Below the pieces are notes generated by a model. The model saw nothing but the letters and a program-made list of their open reading frames with translations, made no database searches and was not told the origin of the DNA. 64,000 nt of DNA from Rhizomys pruinosus. Taxonomy: Eukaryota > Chordata > Mammalia > Rodentia > Spalacidae. The position numbers and the translations under genes are program-made. Of this stretch, positions 45,905 to 57,058 are shown piece by piece (position 1 is the stretch's first letter; every line of letters begins with the position of its first letter). The stretch is taken from assembly GCA_009823505.1 (NCBI GenBank), contig VZQC01013287.1, forward strand, positions 3,294,339 to 3,358,338, in the 5' to 3' direction.

Positions 45905-48244
45905 GTCACTCAGCTAGGTAAAACAGGCTTTTGTGACTTCCTGTACTCATTTCGAGATGTGAACCTCGGTTTTCTGCTCCAGTCTGGGCCACCATGCCTC
46001 CCTCCACAATGACTCTAATTCCCTGGAACCATCAACCATAAGCTCAAATAAACTCTTCCTTTCATAAGTTCCCTTGGGCATGGTGGTTTTACCACAGCAA
46101 CAGAAAAGTGACCAATACAGTTATTTGGTACCAGAGAGTGGGCTGTTGGCTGTGAAGAACCTGACCATGTGGGTGTTTGGAGAAATGTGGAAGACTTTGG
46201 AACTTCGGGCTAGAAAAGCTGTTGACTACTGTAAGCAGAGTGTATTAGTCACTTTTCTGTTGCTGTGATAAAACACCATGACCAAAGGAACTTATAAAAG
46301 GAAGAGTTTATTTGAACTTATGATTGATGATTCCAGGGAATTAGAGTCCATTGTGGCGGGAGGCATGGTGGCTGGAGCAGCAAGCCAAGGGTCACATCTC
46401 GCAAAGAGCACAGGAAGCAGAGAGCGCAACAGGAGACCACAAGGCTTGTTAAAACTCACTAAGCCTGCCCCCAATAACATACTTCCTCTAGCATGGCCAC
46501 ACCTTCTAAGACCTCCAAGAACAGTGCCACCAACTGGAGACAAATGTCTGAATACTTAAAGCCTATGGGGGACACTCATTCAAACCACCACACAGAGCTT
46601 AACAGGCCATTCTAGTAGAAGCCTGGAAGAAAGCATTGCTGCAAATAATGTAGTTCCAGAGGAAAATAAAGACTTAGGCAGCAACTGGGATATTTTGAGA
46701 AAGAGTGTGGCCACAATTTGCCCACAGCCCAAATGCTTGCCTGATGCTAAGTTGAAAAGCAATGGACTAATGTCTTTGGCAGTGGATATTTCAAGACAGC
46801 CTAATGTAGAAATGGTGGCATGGCTATTAATGGTCAATATTGTGCAGATCTATAGTGAAAAAGAGCAGATGGAGCAGAAAGAAATGCACAATGTACAGTT
46901 TGGATCTGAAAAGTGCACTAGGAAGATTAAAGGTGGGGCCAAAACAGTGAAGGAGAGGATCCCTTTGATAAGGAGATTAAGGTGATTAAGGAGAGGCCTA
47001 GCAATTTACAAGTAAACAATGGAAAAAGTGAGGTTAAAGTGATTAAGGAGAGGCCTCCAGATTTACAAGTAAACAACAGAAACAGTACCTTCAGGGCAAG
47101 ACCACACCCAGTTAAGCCTCCAACTTTTGAAAGGAAAATACCGAAAGGGCAGAGAAAATTTATGAATGTGGTTGAAGTAGGACAGGGACCATCCCAAACT
47201 TGCAGCCAAACTCAGCAATTTCATTCACGTGGTGCTGGCTTTAGAGACATGAAGGATGCAAGAGTGAAGGGGTCATCAGTTCTTCCTCCACAGTTTCAGA
47301 GAGCCTCTGAGGACAGGCAGAGAGCAGCAGGGGCATCCCTTGAATAAAGAAGGCCCCGACAGGCCATTTCATGAAGCTGTGAAGTGTGAAGCCTGGTTGG
47401 CAGCGGAGACAGACCCCAAGAAGACATTCAAGATGCCAGAGCTGTGAGATATTTGCCAAGGAGAGCTGCATACAGGGAGTGGTACCAGCCTAAGGAAGAG
47501 ATGTTGCAAGCAAAGCTGGAAGAGCTGAGCCATCTAAGCCCTTTGGAAGTCAAGTCCCAGAAGTTGCACATGGAGTAACTGGACTTGGTGTCTGACCTGC
47601 TGGTTTTTGGTCTTGTTTTGGTCCAGTATTTCTTCATTATGCCTCTATTCCTCCCTTTTGGGATGGGAGTGTGTATTCGGTTCCACTGTATGTTGGGACT
47701 ATGTAATTTGTCTTTTGATTTTACAGGAGCTTACAGTTAAGTGATTGGCCTGGGTCTCAGAAGAAACTTTGGACTGTAGACTTTTGAATAGAATTGAGAC
47801 TGGTAAAGACTATGGGGACTTTTAAGGTTGGACTAAATGCATTTTGCATTTTATATGGTCATGAGCCTATGGGGGCCAGGGAGTGGAATGTGGTGGTTTG
47901 AATGAGAGTGCCCCCCATAGGCTTTAAGTATTTGGACATTTTGTCCCCAGTTGGTGGTGCTGTTTGGGCAGGTCTTAGAAGGTGTGGCCATGCTGGAGGA
48001 AGTACATCACTGGGGGTGGGCTTAGAGAGCTTAACAAGCCTTGGTAGTCTACAGAGGATCTCTCTTGACTTCCTGTACTCATTGCAAGATGTAAACCTTG
48101 GCTTTCTACTCCAGCCCATGCCTCCCACCACAATGGACTCTAATTCCCTGGAACTGTCAATCATAAGTTCAAATAAATTCTTCCTTTTATAAGTTCCCTT
48201 GGTCATGGTGGTTTTATCACAGCAACAGAAAAGTGACTAATACA
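45905..48244 (+). mobile_element. ORR1-type MaLR provirus, 5' LTR truncated, with an inverted LTR inside
   Basis: The 3' part of the 5' LTR (about 45930-46119, ending aaaagtgaccaataca) is followed by an internal region starting gttatttggtaccagagagt, and a complete 3' LTR at 47889-48244 (tgtggtggtttgaatgagag ... gtgactaataca). The internal region has no intact frame. It includes a 57-bp tandem pair at about 46982 and 47039 (gtgattaaggagaggcct). An antisense LTR of the same family is inserted at 46241-46592. Confidence 0.85.
46241..46592 (-). mobile_element. ORR1-type solo LTR, inverted, TSD cagag
   Basis: Starts tgtattagtcacttttctgt and ends cattcaaaccaccaca on the plus strand, the reverse complement of the 47889-48244 LTR with modest divergence. 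Perfect 5-bp duplication cagag at 46236-46240 and 46593-46597, showing an independent insertion into the provirus. Confidence 0.92.
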
Positions 48245-48357
48245 CCTGGAAAGCAGGGTCACCAAAAAAGCTGCATGTCAAATCACTTATTTGGCAAGAG
48301 ATGTTGGAAAATTAGAAAATGCTCATGTTACTGTTATTACATCAGATATCAGAGAAG

Positions 48358-48500
48358 GGGCCTGGAGATGCTTTAGAACACTGACTACTCTTGCAGAGGA
48401 CCCAGGTTTGATTTCCAACACCCACATGGTGGCTAACAGTCATCTATAACTCCAGTTTCAGGGGATCTGATGTCCTCTTCTGACTTCCATGGACATTGCA
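48358..48500 (+). mobile_element. B2-type SINE, 3' truncated
   Basis: B2 from gcctggagatgctttagaac through ttctgacttccatggacatt, then cut. The following bases belong to an ERV env remnant, so a deletion joins the two. Confidence 0.85.
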
Positions 48501-48506
48501 CTATAA

Positions 48507-48722
48507 GAGAGACCCACATTGATCTCCACCCTGTTAGGCCCCATTGTTATTCTGTTGTTATTACTAACCCGGGAACCATGTATACTGAATAGGTTAGTAG
48601 CCTTTATGAAAGAAAGATTGGGGGCAATTCAGCTGATGACCTTAAGAACACATCATACCCTACTTGTTCCACACCACTTAAATGGCCAATATAATGATGT
48701 AGACCAGGACACTTCTGTCTAA
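48507..48722 (+). pseudogene. Endogenous gammaretrovirus-like env TM tail, remnant
   Basis: A 67-codon open stretch encodes a hydrophobic segment (GPIVILLLLLT) followed by PCILNRLVAFMKERLGAIQL, the membrane span and cytoplasmic-tail start typical of the transmembrane subunit of gammaretrovirus (ERV1) envelope proteins. In the family this subunit anchors env and drives membrane fusion. Here only the last part survives: the surface subunit, fusion peptide and ectodomain are absent, and the 5' side is cut by the junction with a B2. A polypurine tract (aaaagaaatggggg, 48761-48774) and an LTR follow in the expected order. A dead fragment with no coding potential for entry. Confidence 0.85.
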
Positions 48723-48776
48723 GTTAGATGGGAGAGACCAAGATTGGCCTTTCAAGTAACAAAAGAAATGGGGGAA

Positions 48777-49347
48777 TGAAGGGCAATGAGTTAAAAACAT
48801 ATTTTGCTGACCATACCAAAGCCTCCATCCTAGACAAAAGGGAGAACTGCCGCCTATACCATAAAAGTTAAAAATAAAAGCTGCAGGAAGACTGTGTAGG
48901 GATCAGGATAAACATGTTTTTGAAATAACTGTTGCAGGAAAACAACTGTTGCAGGTGGACAGTGCAAAGGCCAGATAAGCATGTTAGGAACTATATGTTT
49001 TTGACATAACCCAACAATTCCAGGATCTATATGTTTTCGACAACCCAACAATTCCAGGAAATATACCATGAATCCTGTCCCCCTGCACCCCCACCACCAC
49101 CCCTCCCCCACCCTCAGGGCTCTTACAAGCCCGCCAAAGCCACAGCCTACCCCCACTCGCATTTTTGCTGAGTTATACAACCCCACCAATCCTGTAAAAC
49201 CAAGGCTTGGAAACCCCCCTGCTTGTGATTTTTTCCTTTAAAAAGTGTGCCTGTATGGAGCCTCAGGGCTCTTCCCAGTCCTGCTGCACCAGGTATGGGA
49301 ACAGCCCGGGCTCGAGCCTGCTGATTAAAAGAGTCTCTGCCTTTAAA

Positions 49348-49386
<39 letters not shown>

Positions 49387-49470
49387 AAAACCCCAGGCAT
49401 TTGGTGATGTGGCTTTTACTTCTCTCTCCAGAGTCATCTACTGTGGCCGTCTCCCTCTAGTTCCCCCAAC
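48777..49470 (+). mobile_element. ERV1 (gammaretrovirus-like) 3' LTR
   Basis: Begins tgaagggcaatgag right after the polypurine tract. U3 carries duplicated elements (acccaacaattccagga at about 49006 and 49044; aactgttgcagg twice near 48930). A TATA-like tttaaaaag lies near 49237 and a polyadenylation signal attaaa at 49324. The right end is near ccccaaca; the exact border is uncertain. A (CAA)n run expanded inside the R/U5 part. Confidence 0.75.
49351..49386. repeat. (CAA)n microsatellite within the ERV LTR
   Basis: Twelve or so CAA units followed by an A-run. Confidence 0.95.
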
Positions 49471-49589
49471 ACCCTATGCTGACTCAGTTTGGCCTGTAAT
49501 ACCTACCTCCTCACTTTTCATCCAAACCTGGTTACCCTTTGTCAACTCAGCCTGGCAATCTACAATGGGAAGCTTTTAATATCTATATA

Positions 49590-49628
<39 letters not shown>

Positions 49629-50123
49629 GCTTCTACATATATACACTTATGAATTTATCTGCATTATATTTTATATTACCTTACAAGGTAAACTTTAAAA
49701 CTGTTTCTTATATCTCCATATCAATACAATATACCTCTATAATTAACCTTAATCAATACCAACCAATGTTCTGTTTATTAGGAGCAAATTTAAAATATGT
49801 GATAGTTATTGTAGCATCTACTAACAAACAAATATGTCATGTCCACAGTTTTATTGTTGAATATTTAATAGTTTAGTATAAAGCATGGCTAATTTGTGAG
49901 ACTAAATATAGTTATCTTACCAAAAGTCAAGGTTATAGTTATCTTACCAAGAGTCAGGAAGCTTCTGCCAGTCAACAGTAAGCTGAGAATCAGATCACAG
50001 AGGAACGGTGCAGAAGTGTCAGCAAACTCAGCGGCTGTGGATCTGCATGACATCCCTTTTCTACTTAACCAGGAAACCATCAACATTGTGACAATGGGAC
50101 CTCAACTAGAGGACTCCTCTTAC
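49471..50123. other. Intron downstream of the exon (Pde11a), with a (TA)n repeat
   Basis: AT-rich sequence with (TA)n at 49581-49626. A short duplicated phrase, atagttatcttaccaa(a/g)agtca, occurs at 49907 and 49935. No second exon recognised. Confidence 0.5.
49581..49626. repeat. (TA)n microsatellite
   Basis: About 20 TA units with an interrupted TATC start. Confidence 0.95.
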
Positions 50124-50256
50124 CTCAGCGTCAAAGCGCGGGTCCTGGTAGGCATCGCTGACATTCACAGGAAGGCCTGTTGAAGCAACCAGCTCAGCGA
50201 TGCTGTTATTTATCAGCCAGTCAGAGTAGGATGATTTCTCCATGCTTTCTTTGAAA
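50124..50256 (-). CDS. Pde11a: Internal exon of phosphodiesterase 11A (GAF domain)
   Basis: PDE11A hydrolyses cAMP and cGMP in the cytosol. Its N-terminal GAF domains handle ligand binding and dimerisation, the C-terminal domain catalysis. On the minus strand a pyrimidine-rich tract ending ttctggctctgacag gives the acceptor, and gctgag|gtaagagg the donor (GT at 50122-50123). The 133-bp exon enters with one leftover base and then encodes 44 codons ending on a complete codon. Visible residues include [11 protein letters not shown] and [20 protein letters not shown], which I recognise as a GAF-domain stretch of PDE11A; Val replaces the Ile I remember in NISDAY. No stop codon or frameshift. In Pde11a the next exon begins with an AD-Q sequence, which I could not find at lower coordinates, so the intron is long. 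Gene identity is from memory, not a search. Confidence 0.9.
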
Positions 50257-50894
50257 CTGTCAGAGCCAGAAAGCAAAAAGAAAAGAGAGAAACTCAGTTT
50301 GTTGGAAAGTAAACTCCATAAGAAAGTATTAATAGCAAGATTACCTGTCTTCATTAAGAAGGGATAAGTGATATTAGTCACAGAATGGCAGGGAGATAAT
50401 TATCAGGACCTACTTTAAAACAACTCCCCCAGTAGAATGGAAGGTAATGAGACCATGGATAAAAATAGATCTCTGTGAGCTTACTCTCTAGGCTGTGTTT
50501 AAGTTTCAAAGAAGGCAGATATAGAGAAGATAATCAAGTAATGACTGGAACTTATAATAGGATACCAACATGTGGCTTTAGAAGTTTCCACTAGACTTTT
50601 CAGCTTGTTTCTTGGAACTGAGCATACTAGATGTTTTGGACTAAGAAAGGTGAAAAAACTAGGAAATAAATCAAGAGCTGCTTTTTATGTGTGGTAGTGT
50701 GGAAAGTCTCATGCATGCTAAGAGTTCAACGACTGAACTATATTACCAGTGAGAATAGATAAAATTTAAATGCAAGGAAACAGCACACGTGGACTAGATA
50801 GTCATAGTGGCTATTGGAGTATATAGGAAACTGCTGTGTAATCTCCAAGTATGTTTCTTAACAAAAGTACATTTCCTACTTACAAAATTCTCAC
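50257..50894. other. Pde11a: Intron upstream of the Pde11a exon
   Basis: No repeat recognised apart from ordinary AT-rich DNA. The exon's polypyrimidine tract occupies the first 35 bases (minus strand). Confidence 0.5.
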
Positions 50895-51058
50895 TTAATA
50901 AACCTCTGCAGAGAAAAACTTCAAAAAGACTGAAAGAAAGATGCAGAACCTGTAGGGCAGAATGCATGAATTGGGGTGGGGTGGGGGGGAAAGGAAAAAA
51001 GGGAAACGTATAAATTGAACTGAAAAATGATGTATGAAATACACAAAACATCAGTAAA
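50895..51058 (+). mobile_element. L1 3'UTR fragment
   Basis: Shares with 52190-52380 the order ctgcagagaaaaactt, a G-rich run (ggggtggggtggggggga), then atgtatgaaatacacaaaac and an A-rich end. Coding part absent. Confidence 0.65.
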
Positions 51059-51359
51059 AAGTTTGTTTTAATGTGATGGTTCACTAATATTAAAAATTAG
51101 AACTTCAAGTTGAGGGATTACATAAAGCTTGTTGAAATCCCTTAAGAAATTACAAAACAAAATAAAAAAGAACAAAGACATTCTTAGGTGTGGCAGTATG
51201 TCCTGACTATATACAAATTATCATTTTAAGAGCAGTAGTTTACAAAGTAAAGTTGGCAGTGCTTAGTTTTTCTCACATAATGTCTCTTAAAGTCTAATGA
51301 ATACCTCAGTTTTCAGTTTCCAGAGAAAATTTCTTTGTAAATGAAATAATATTAGGGTA

Positions 51360-51655
51360 GGAGAGACGGCTCAGTTAAGAACACTTGGCATTCTTCCAGT
51401 GGATCCCCGGCTCAGTTAAAAACACTTGGCGTTCTTCTGGTGGACCCCGGGCTCAGGTGAGAACACCAGTGGACCCAGGTTCAGTTCCCAGCACCCATAT
51501 AGTGGCTAACAGCTCTTTGAAATTCTAGTTCCTGAGGATCTGATGCCCTCTTCCGGCCTCTCTGCAAGCACTGCACAACACATGTGGACTTACATACATG
51601 TAGGCAAAACATTCCTACACACAAAAAAAAAATGAATGAAAATTTTTAAAAAGTA
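51360..51655 (+). mobile_element. B2/B3-type SINE with a triplicated head
   Basis: The head reads ggctcagttaagaacacttg, then repeats as ggctcagttaaaaacacttg and gctcaggtgagaacacc, each followed by a gtgga(t/c)cc(c) stretch, before the normal B box (caggttcagttcccagcacc), body and tail (aaaaatgaatgaaaattt). Confidence 0.85.
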
Positions 51656-51685
51656 GTAGTGTTGAGTTATAAAGATCATATTCTG

Positions 51686-52380
51686 GCCAAGATGGAGCCC
51701 GTGATCCTAGAACGCAAGATGCCGAGATGGAGCCTGTGATCCCAGCATTCAAGACACTGTGATGGAGCCTGGGATCCCAGCACTCAAGATGCCAAGATGG
51801 AACCTGTGATCCCAGCATTCAAGACACTGTGATGGAGCCTGGGATCCCAGCACTCAAGATGCTGAGATGGAGCCAGTGATCCCAGCATTCAAGATGCCGA
51901 GATGGAGCCTGGGATCCCAGCATTCAAGACACTGTGATGGAGCCCGTGATCCCAGCACTCAAGATGCTGAGATGGACCCGGTGATCCCAGCATTCAAGAT
52001 GCTGAGATGGAGCTGGTGATCCCAGAACTTTTTGGAGCCTGTGAATCCAGCTTGATGCCAAGATGAAGCCCATGATCCCAGCACTCAAGACACTGAGATG
52101 AATTGAAGCCCATGATCCCAGCACTCAAGAAGCTAAGATGGATCTGGTGATCCTAGAACTTTTTGGAGAAAAAAAAATTAAAAGGAACAACAGCAACAAA
52201 AAAGACTTGCTCAAAGAACTTACCCAAACAGTAAACTTCTGCAGAAAAAGATACAAGACAGGACTTAACATGTAAGACAGAGTGCATGAGTGGGGGGTGG
52301 GGCATGGATGGGGGGAGAGCATAAACTTGATTAAAAAATATTGCATGAAATGCACAAAAGCTCAATAAAAATTAAGGAAA
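51686..52380 (+). mobile_element. Composite retroinsertion: 35-bp VNTR plus L1 3'UTR, 15-bp TSD
   Basis: 51686-52165 holds about 12-13 units of a 35-bp repeat (gatgccgagatggagcctg + tgatcccagcattcaa) alternating with a gacactgtgatgg variant. 52166-52380 is L1-3'UTR-like: caaagaacttac, ctgcagaaaaagatac, a G-rich tract (gagtggggggtggggcatgg), a late aataaa and an A-rich end. A perfect duplication, aaagatcatattctg, flanks it at 51671-51685 and 52381-52395, so VNTR and 3'UTR inserted as one unit. No ORF function; the repeat length of 35 is not a multiple of three. Confidence 0.88.
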
Positions 52381-52395
52381 AAAGATCATATTCTG

Positions 52396-53984
52396 TTTTA
52401 CATAATCAATTATTTTATGTTTATAAATTTTTCAACTTCAAGCATTAATTTTTTAATATTGCCATTTCCTCAAATAAAATTTAAAGAACTAGAAAAATTG
52501 AACTTTATTTCTCAATTGAACAGGGAGTTTTGCTCTAAATGCTGTGAACTTTCTGTGACTTTTATATCAGATACTAAATTTACAGTAATGCTGCTGAAAA
52601 TTACTTAGACTACTCCTCTATCTTTTCTTTCAATTTTTTAATTTTCTCCACAACAAATTGAACACTTCTAGAAGCTATGGGAGATGCCCAACCCAAGTGA
52701 GTTCTGTTCAAGTTAGCATTATAAAAGAAGATTTTCTTTTTTTGAGAATGTTTGATTTGTGGCTTGGCAGGTCACAACTGAAATCATGTGAATGAAGAGA
52801 AGTGCACTAGGGCAATGTTTTCCAAACAATGAGCTGGGGTCATTGGGTTCCATGAGATGCGAATGAGTACAGCACAGCAGTAGTAATAGCGCATTGACTT
52901 CTTCTGGTCTAAGCTGCACTGTATATAAGAAGATACTGAACACCACACATCATCACTATTATTTCTCCCTGCGTGTCCATCTTATGCCACACTGAGAAAG
53001 GCAGGATCTGGCACAGAGACTAGCAGATGCATGAATGAGCCCAATCACCAGCGTCACTGCTCTACAGCATCTGCAGAGACTGCTTCTCTGCTACTGGTAA
53101 ATTCCCTATTTGTGATGTCATCCTTTTGTTAGTGCAGATAAACATTAATAGTACATAGGCTTATTCCCCGCGGATCTCTGGCTGAAAATGGAAGCTTTAA
53201 TAAAAGTCTCAGTTCTCAGGTGGTTCATAAATCAAAGAAGTATAAAGTCTGGGAACTTCAAAGAGAAGATGCTTTGCTTTCTAAAACAAATAACAAAATC
53301 CATGCTCTATTTTCTCCTTGCGGCTTTATACCTGTGACAAAAGAAACTTTATGTAATGCCTCAATGGAAGCAAAATAGAGGAAGAAATAGAGGAAGAAAT
53401 ACAATAATGTGCCTGAGATGAGGATCTAAGCTAACAGTCATTTCTAAATTTATATCAAAAGTATAGACTGAATTTCCCACACTCCTTTCAGAGATGCATT
53501 AACCTGACATTACAATCCATGCTGTCTGCATACCATACTTCACGGCATAATTTTTGTATGTGGATACATGTTCAAGTGTATGCACATACGTGTATGTAGA
53601 GTGCAGGACAAGAAGAGCTTCAGGAGCCCCTGGAGCAGCCTGAGTAGAGAAGTCAAGGAGGGACCAGAGATGGAGACAGTACTGGCAAGAAGACAGGAAA
53701 CAGTTCACTAAGTGTCTTTTAAGATGAGCATGAGATCTCAAGAGACATTAGACATATGAGGAGGAAATATCAATAACAAAAGATAAACACAGCAGAGGTT
53801 CAAGTTATGTTCTTAGCAAAATAAGAGATGATGTTAAGACAGGAAACAGGCTAGGGCTCAGGCTGCTGGTGGAAAAAGAGTCAATCACACTCTTACCCAG
53901 CTGTAAACTCTATAAACTGCAATGATGATTATGTGGCAAGATGAGTTCATGGGTGCAGTAATGACATGAATATCGTAGGGCTAG
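52396..53984. other. Intron-like DNA, no feature recognised
   Basis: AT-rich, without repeat landmarks or splice-bounded exons that I can support. Confidence 0.4.
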
Positions 53985-54343
53985 TGTATTAGTCACTTTT
54001 ATGTTGCTGTGATAAAACACCTTGACCAAAGGAACTTATAAAAGGAAGAGTTTATTTGAGCTTACGATTGATGGTTCCAGGGAATTAGAGTCCATTGTGG
54101 TGGGAGGCATGGCGGCTGGAGCTGGAGCAGCAAGCTGAGGGTCACATCTTGCAATGAGCACAGGAAGCCAAGAGAGAGTGACTGGAGACCACGAGGCTTG
54201 TTAAACTCACTAAGCCTGCCCCCAATTACGTACGTCCTCTAGCACAGCCACACCTTCTAAGACCTCCAAGAACAGTGCCACCAACTGGAGACAAATGTCT
54301 GAATACTTAAAGCCTATGGGGGACACTCATTCAAACCACCACA
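53985..54343 (-). mobile_element. ORR1-type solo LTR, antisense
   Basis: tgtattagtcacttttatgt ... cattcaaaccaccaca, about 359 bp, complete, and very close to the LTR at 46241-46592. It has a local duplication gctggagctggag. A clear 5-bp target duplication is not seen (left gctag, right tgtag). Confidence 0.92.
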
Positions 54344-56204
54344 TGTAGCTAACTGGATCTTTTCTGATTGGATCTAAGATCCTCTTCACAGGATGCTGCA
54401 TTGCCAATCTGTCCCTAAACCCATGTTTGGGGAGTTCACAGGCCCCTGGAAAGAACCAACTACTATTCTTTTGCCAAACAGACTGCCTTATAATTTCAAA
54501 TACTTTTAGATTAGTGCAAGTCTCAGACTTCATCAGGGAAGTTTTGTGTAGTGGATAAAGGTTAATGTAGAAACTCACAACTTGTCAAAGTACAGAGAGT
54601 ACGAGACCATGGAGTGCTCAGCCCAAACTGAGATAGAGACCTTTATCTCACCCCTCTCCAAGGCTCAGGGACCATGATGGGAGAGGGGGCAGGAATACTG
54701 TAGAGGTAGGGGTCAGGAGGCACCTGGGAAAAACAGGGTCTTCTGGACATGACAGGACCATTACGCTCATGAACTTGCGGCAGCTGTGGTTACCTGAGCA
54801 AGATCTGCAGAAGAATGGAGGCTGAAAGAGCAGCTGGGACCTTAGCGATAGGGAACTGTTGAAGAATATGAAGGTGAAGAGTGAAGTAATTTGAGCTGTG
54901 ATTTTAGGGACTTCTTCCTCAGAGACAGTGAGCAAAGAGAGACTGAAGACGGAGGAAGCCCCCGGTACCAGACAATGATGGCTTATGTTTTGATCCTGAG
55001 CAGGCATTCTGGAAACCTGGACATTTTGTTCCTGGTTGAAAACTTGGGACCAGAACCCCAATCAGTCCTCCAGACTGAACAGCTGATACAGAGATGGAAT
55101 TACTTTAAGGGACATGAAATTCAAATGGCTGAAATTTCTCCAGAAGAGCTTGATAGAGAAATCATTATCTAGGGGAAGAAAAAGAAATACACAGGAGAGA
55201 AGGAAGAGAGGAAAGAAGGAAAAACCACAGTTTATCACCATTCTTGTAGAACAAGACAGTCCAGATGCATTGGTAATGAATTTGCTGTCCTTACCTGACT
55301 CTTATAAGCTGGATATGATCTCTATATCTTATAGGCCAAGAGGTGCTTTATAGCTTCCCAACAGATCTGATTTTCACCCAATTCTTGGTCCTAAACCCAT
55401 ATGATTCTATGTCTCCATTACCCTTCAGGAATTAATAGGAGAGCAAGAATCATAGACTGTCCATCTATAAACAAAAGACAGAGGCAGCCAACATCAGAAA
55501 GAGGTTAGGAAGAGACTGGAAGTAGTAAACTTTACACTGAGCTTCAATCAAAGGAAGGGTATGAAGAAGTGCCAGATTTGGTTACGAAGAGCCTTAGGTC
55601 CCTTCATACAGAATTCTTAAGAAATGATGGGAAAATACCACCAAGCAGAGCTCCTGAAAGTCTTCTCCCAAATCTAGAACATCTTAGAATCTGGCTTAGT
55701 TCCAGCAGCATGCTACATTGAAATCATTCTAGCATTGCAGAACACTTGTAGAAGGGGCAGCTCTTCTATGCAAGGCACTGTTGAGACAATTTGTAGAAAG
55801 CTGTGATCTTTGTCCCTACAAAGCTTACTACCCGGCTAAAGAAAGAAGATAGAAGCACATTGCCATTCACACAGTATATAAACTTAAATGCCAGTAACAT
55901 TCTCAAATGAATAAAACTGTCATGCAGCTATGTTGCCAAGTCATCAAGTCAAGTGAATCAATTATGAATGCTAAAGAGTCCCAAGGATTTCAGGTGAGGT
56001 AGTCCAGCTAAAGCTTCAGAGAGGAAGTGAGATCTGAACTTCCTCCTAAATGTAACAATGCAAAGAGATCTTTCTGAAAACCAGCCTTGCATTTCTTCCA
56101 TTGATGTCACACAGGTACATACATTAAGGCTTGGGAGACAGGATGCTCTGAAAGATAATCAGGAAAGTTGACCTCTCAATCTTCATATTTACATTACTAT
56201 CTTA
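54344..56204. other. Intron-like DNA, no gene supported
   Basis: Several ORFs up to 137 codons on both strands overlap each other and lack family signatures. No transposon recognised. Confidence 0.4.
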
Positions 56205-56625
56205 GTCTGGGTTACTATAACAAAATACCATGAACTGGGTGGTTTATAAACACCATTTATTTCTCATGATTCTGTGGGTTGGGAAAACCAAGATCAAGGG
56301 ACTGGCAGATCTAATGTCAGGTGGTTTTGCTATATTTTCACATGGTGAAGGAGTGGGAAACCTCTCCAACTCCTCTTTGTAAGATCACCAGTCCCATTCA
56401 TGGGGACCCACTCACCTGGTCCAGTCACCTTTCTGAGGCCCCAAGTTCAGATACCCTCACTGTGAGGTTTTGTTTTCAATATTTGGAAGTTCAGACTATA
56501 GCAATCAGATCTGGCTTGGCCACCAGTTCAACTTTTCAGTCCCAATCATTGTTGGAATGTTCAAAATTTTGCTCCATTTCCTTATTTTCATTCTTTAAAG
56601 GTAATTTTGTGCAGTAATTCACACT
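56205..56625 (-). mobile_element. Old mammalian LTR (MaLR/ERVL style), antisense
   Basis: Antisense order ttagtctgggttactataac, aaaataccatgaactgggtg, tttatttctcatgattctgt, gaaaaccaagatcaagggac, then ggggacccactcacctggtc. A layout seen in old mammalian ERVL-MaLR LTRs. Diverged; subfamily not assigned. Confidence 0.6.
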
Positions 56626-56824
56626 CCCTAATTTTGAAGTCAAATGTAGCTTATATAAATGTCCTCTTTTGCTGTGTTCTACCAAAATGATCTCAGGTAA
56701 GATATTTGTATCTCATCTGCAAGTAGGGTATTATAGTACTACTTGGACAGTTATCTACAGATTAAGGTAATACTTTAAGTTAAGTGCCTACCACAGCAAA
56801 CATTAAAAAAAAATCACAGTGTTG

Positions 56825-57058
56825 GTACTGGAGAGATGGAACATCAGTTAAGAGCACTGGCTGCTCTTCCATAGAACCCAGGTTTGGTTCCCAGCACCCA
56901 TGTATTGGCTAGCAACTGTCCTTAACTCCAGTTCCAGGGGATCTGATACCTTCTTCTGGCCTCTGTGGGTACTACATAACACATGTGTACTTACATACAT
57001 GCAAGCAAAACACTCATACACATAAAATAAAGATAATTCAATAAAAACATCTTTTAAA
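56825..57058 (+). mobile_element. B2/B3-type SINE
   Basis: actggagagatggaacatca, gttaagagcactggctgctc, gttcccagcacccatg, body, and tail cactcatacacataaaataa. Short flanking repeat aaatcaca on both sides. Confidence 0.9.

Noticed and set aside
46982..47347. 121-codon ORF with an internal repeat
   Set aside because: Lies in the internal region of a MaLR provirus, which is non-coding; the 57-bp tandem pair explains the peptide repeat.
51686..52165. CRISPR-like array of 35-bp units
   Set aside because: Units are contiguous with no spacers, inside a mammalian retroinsertion; a minisatellite.
54648..55172. Overlapping ORFs of 137 and 93 codons on opposite strands
   Set aside because: Neither resembles a known protein, and there are no convincing splice sites or repeats; treated as chance.
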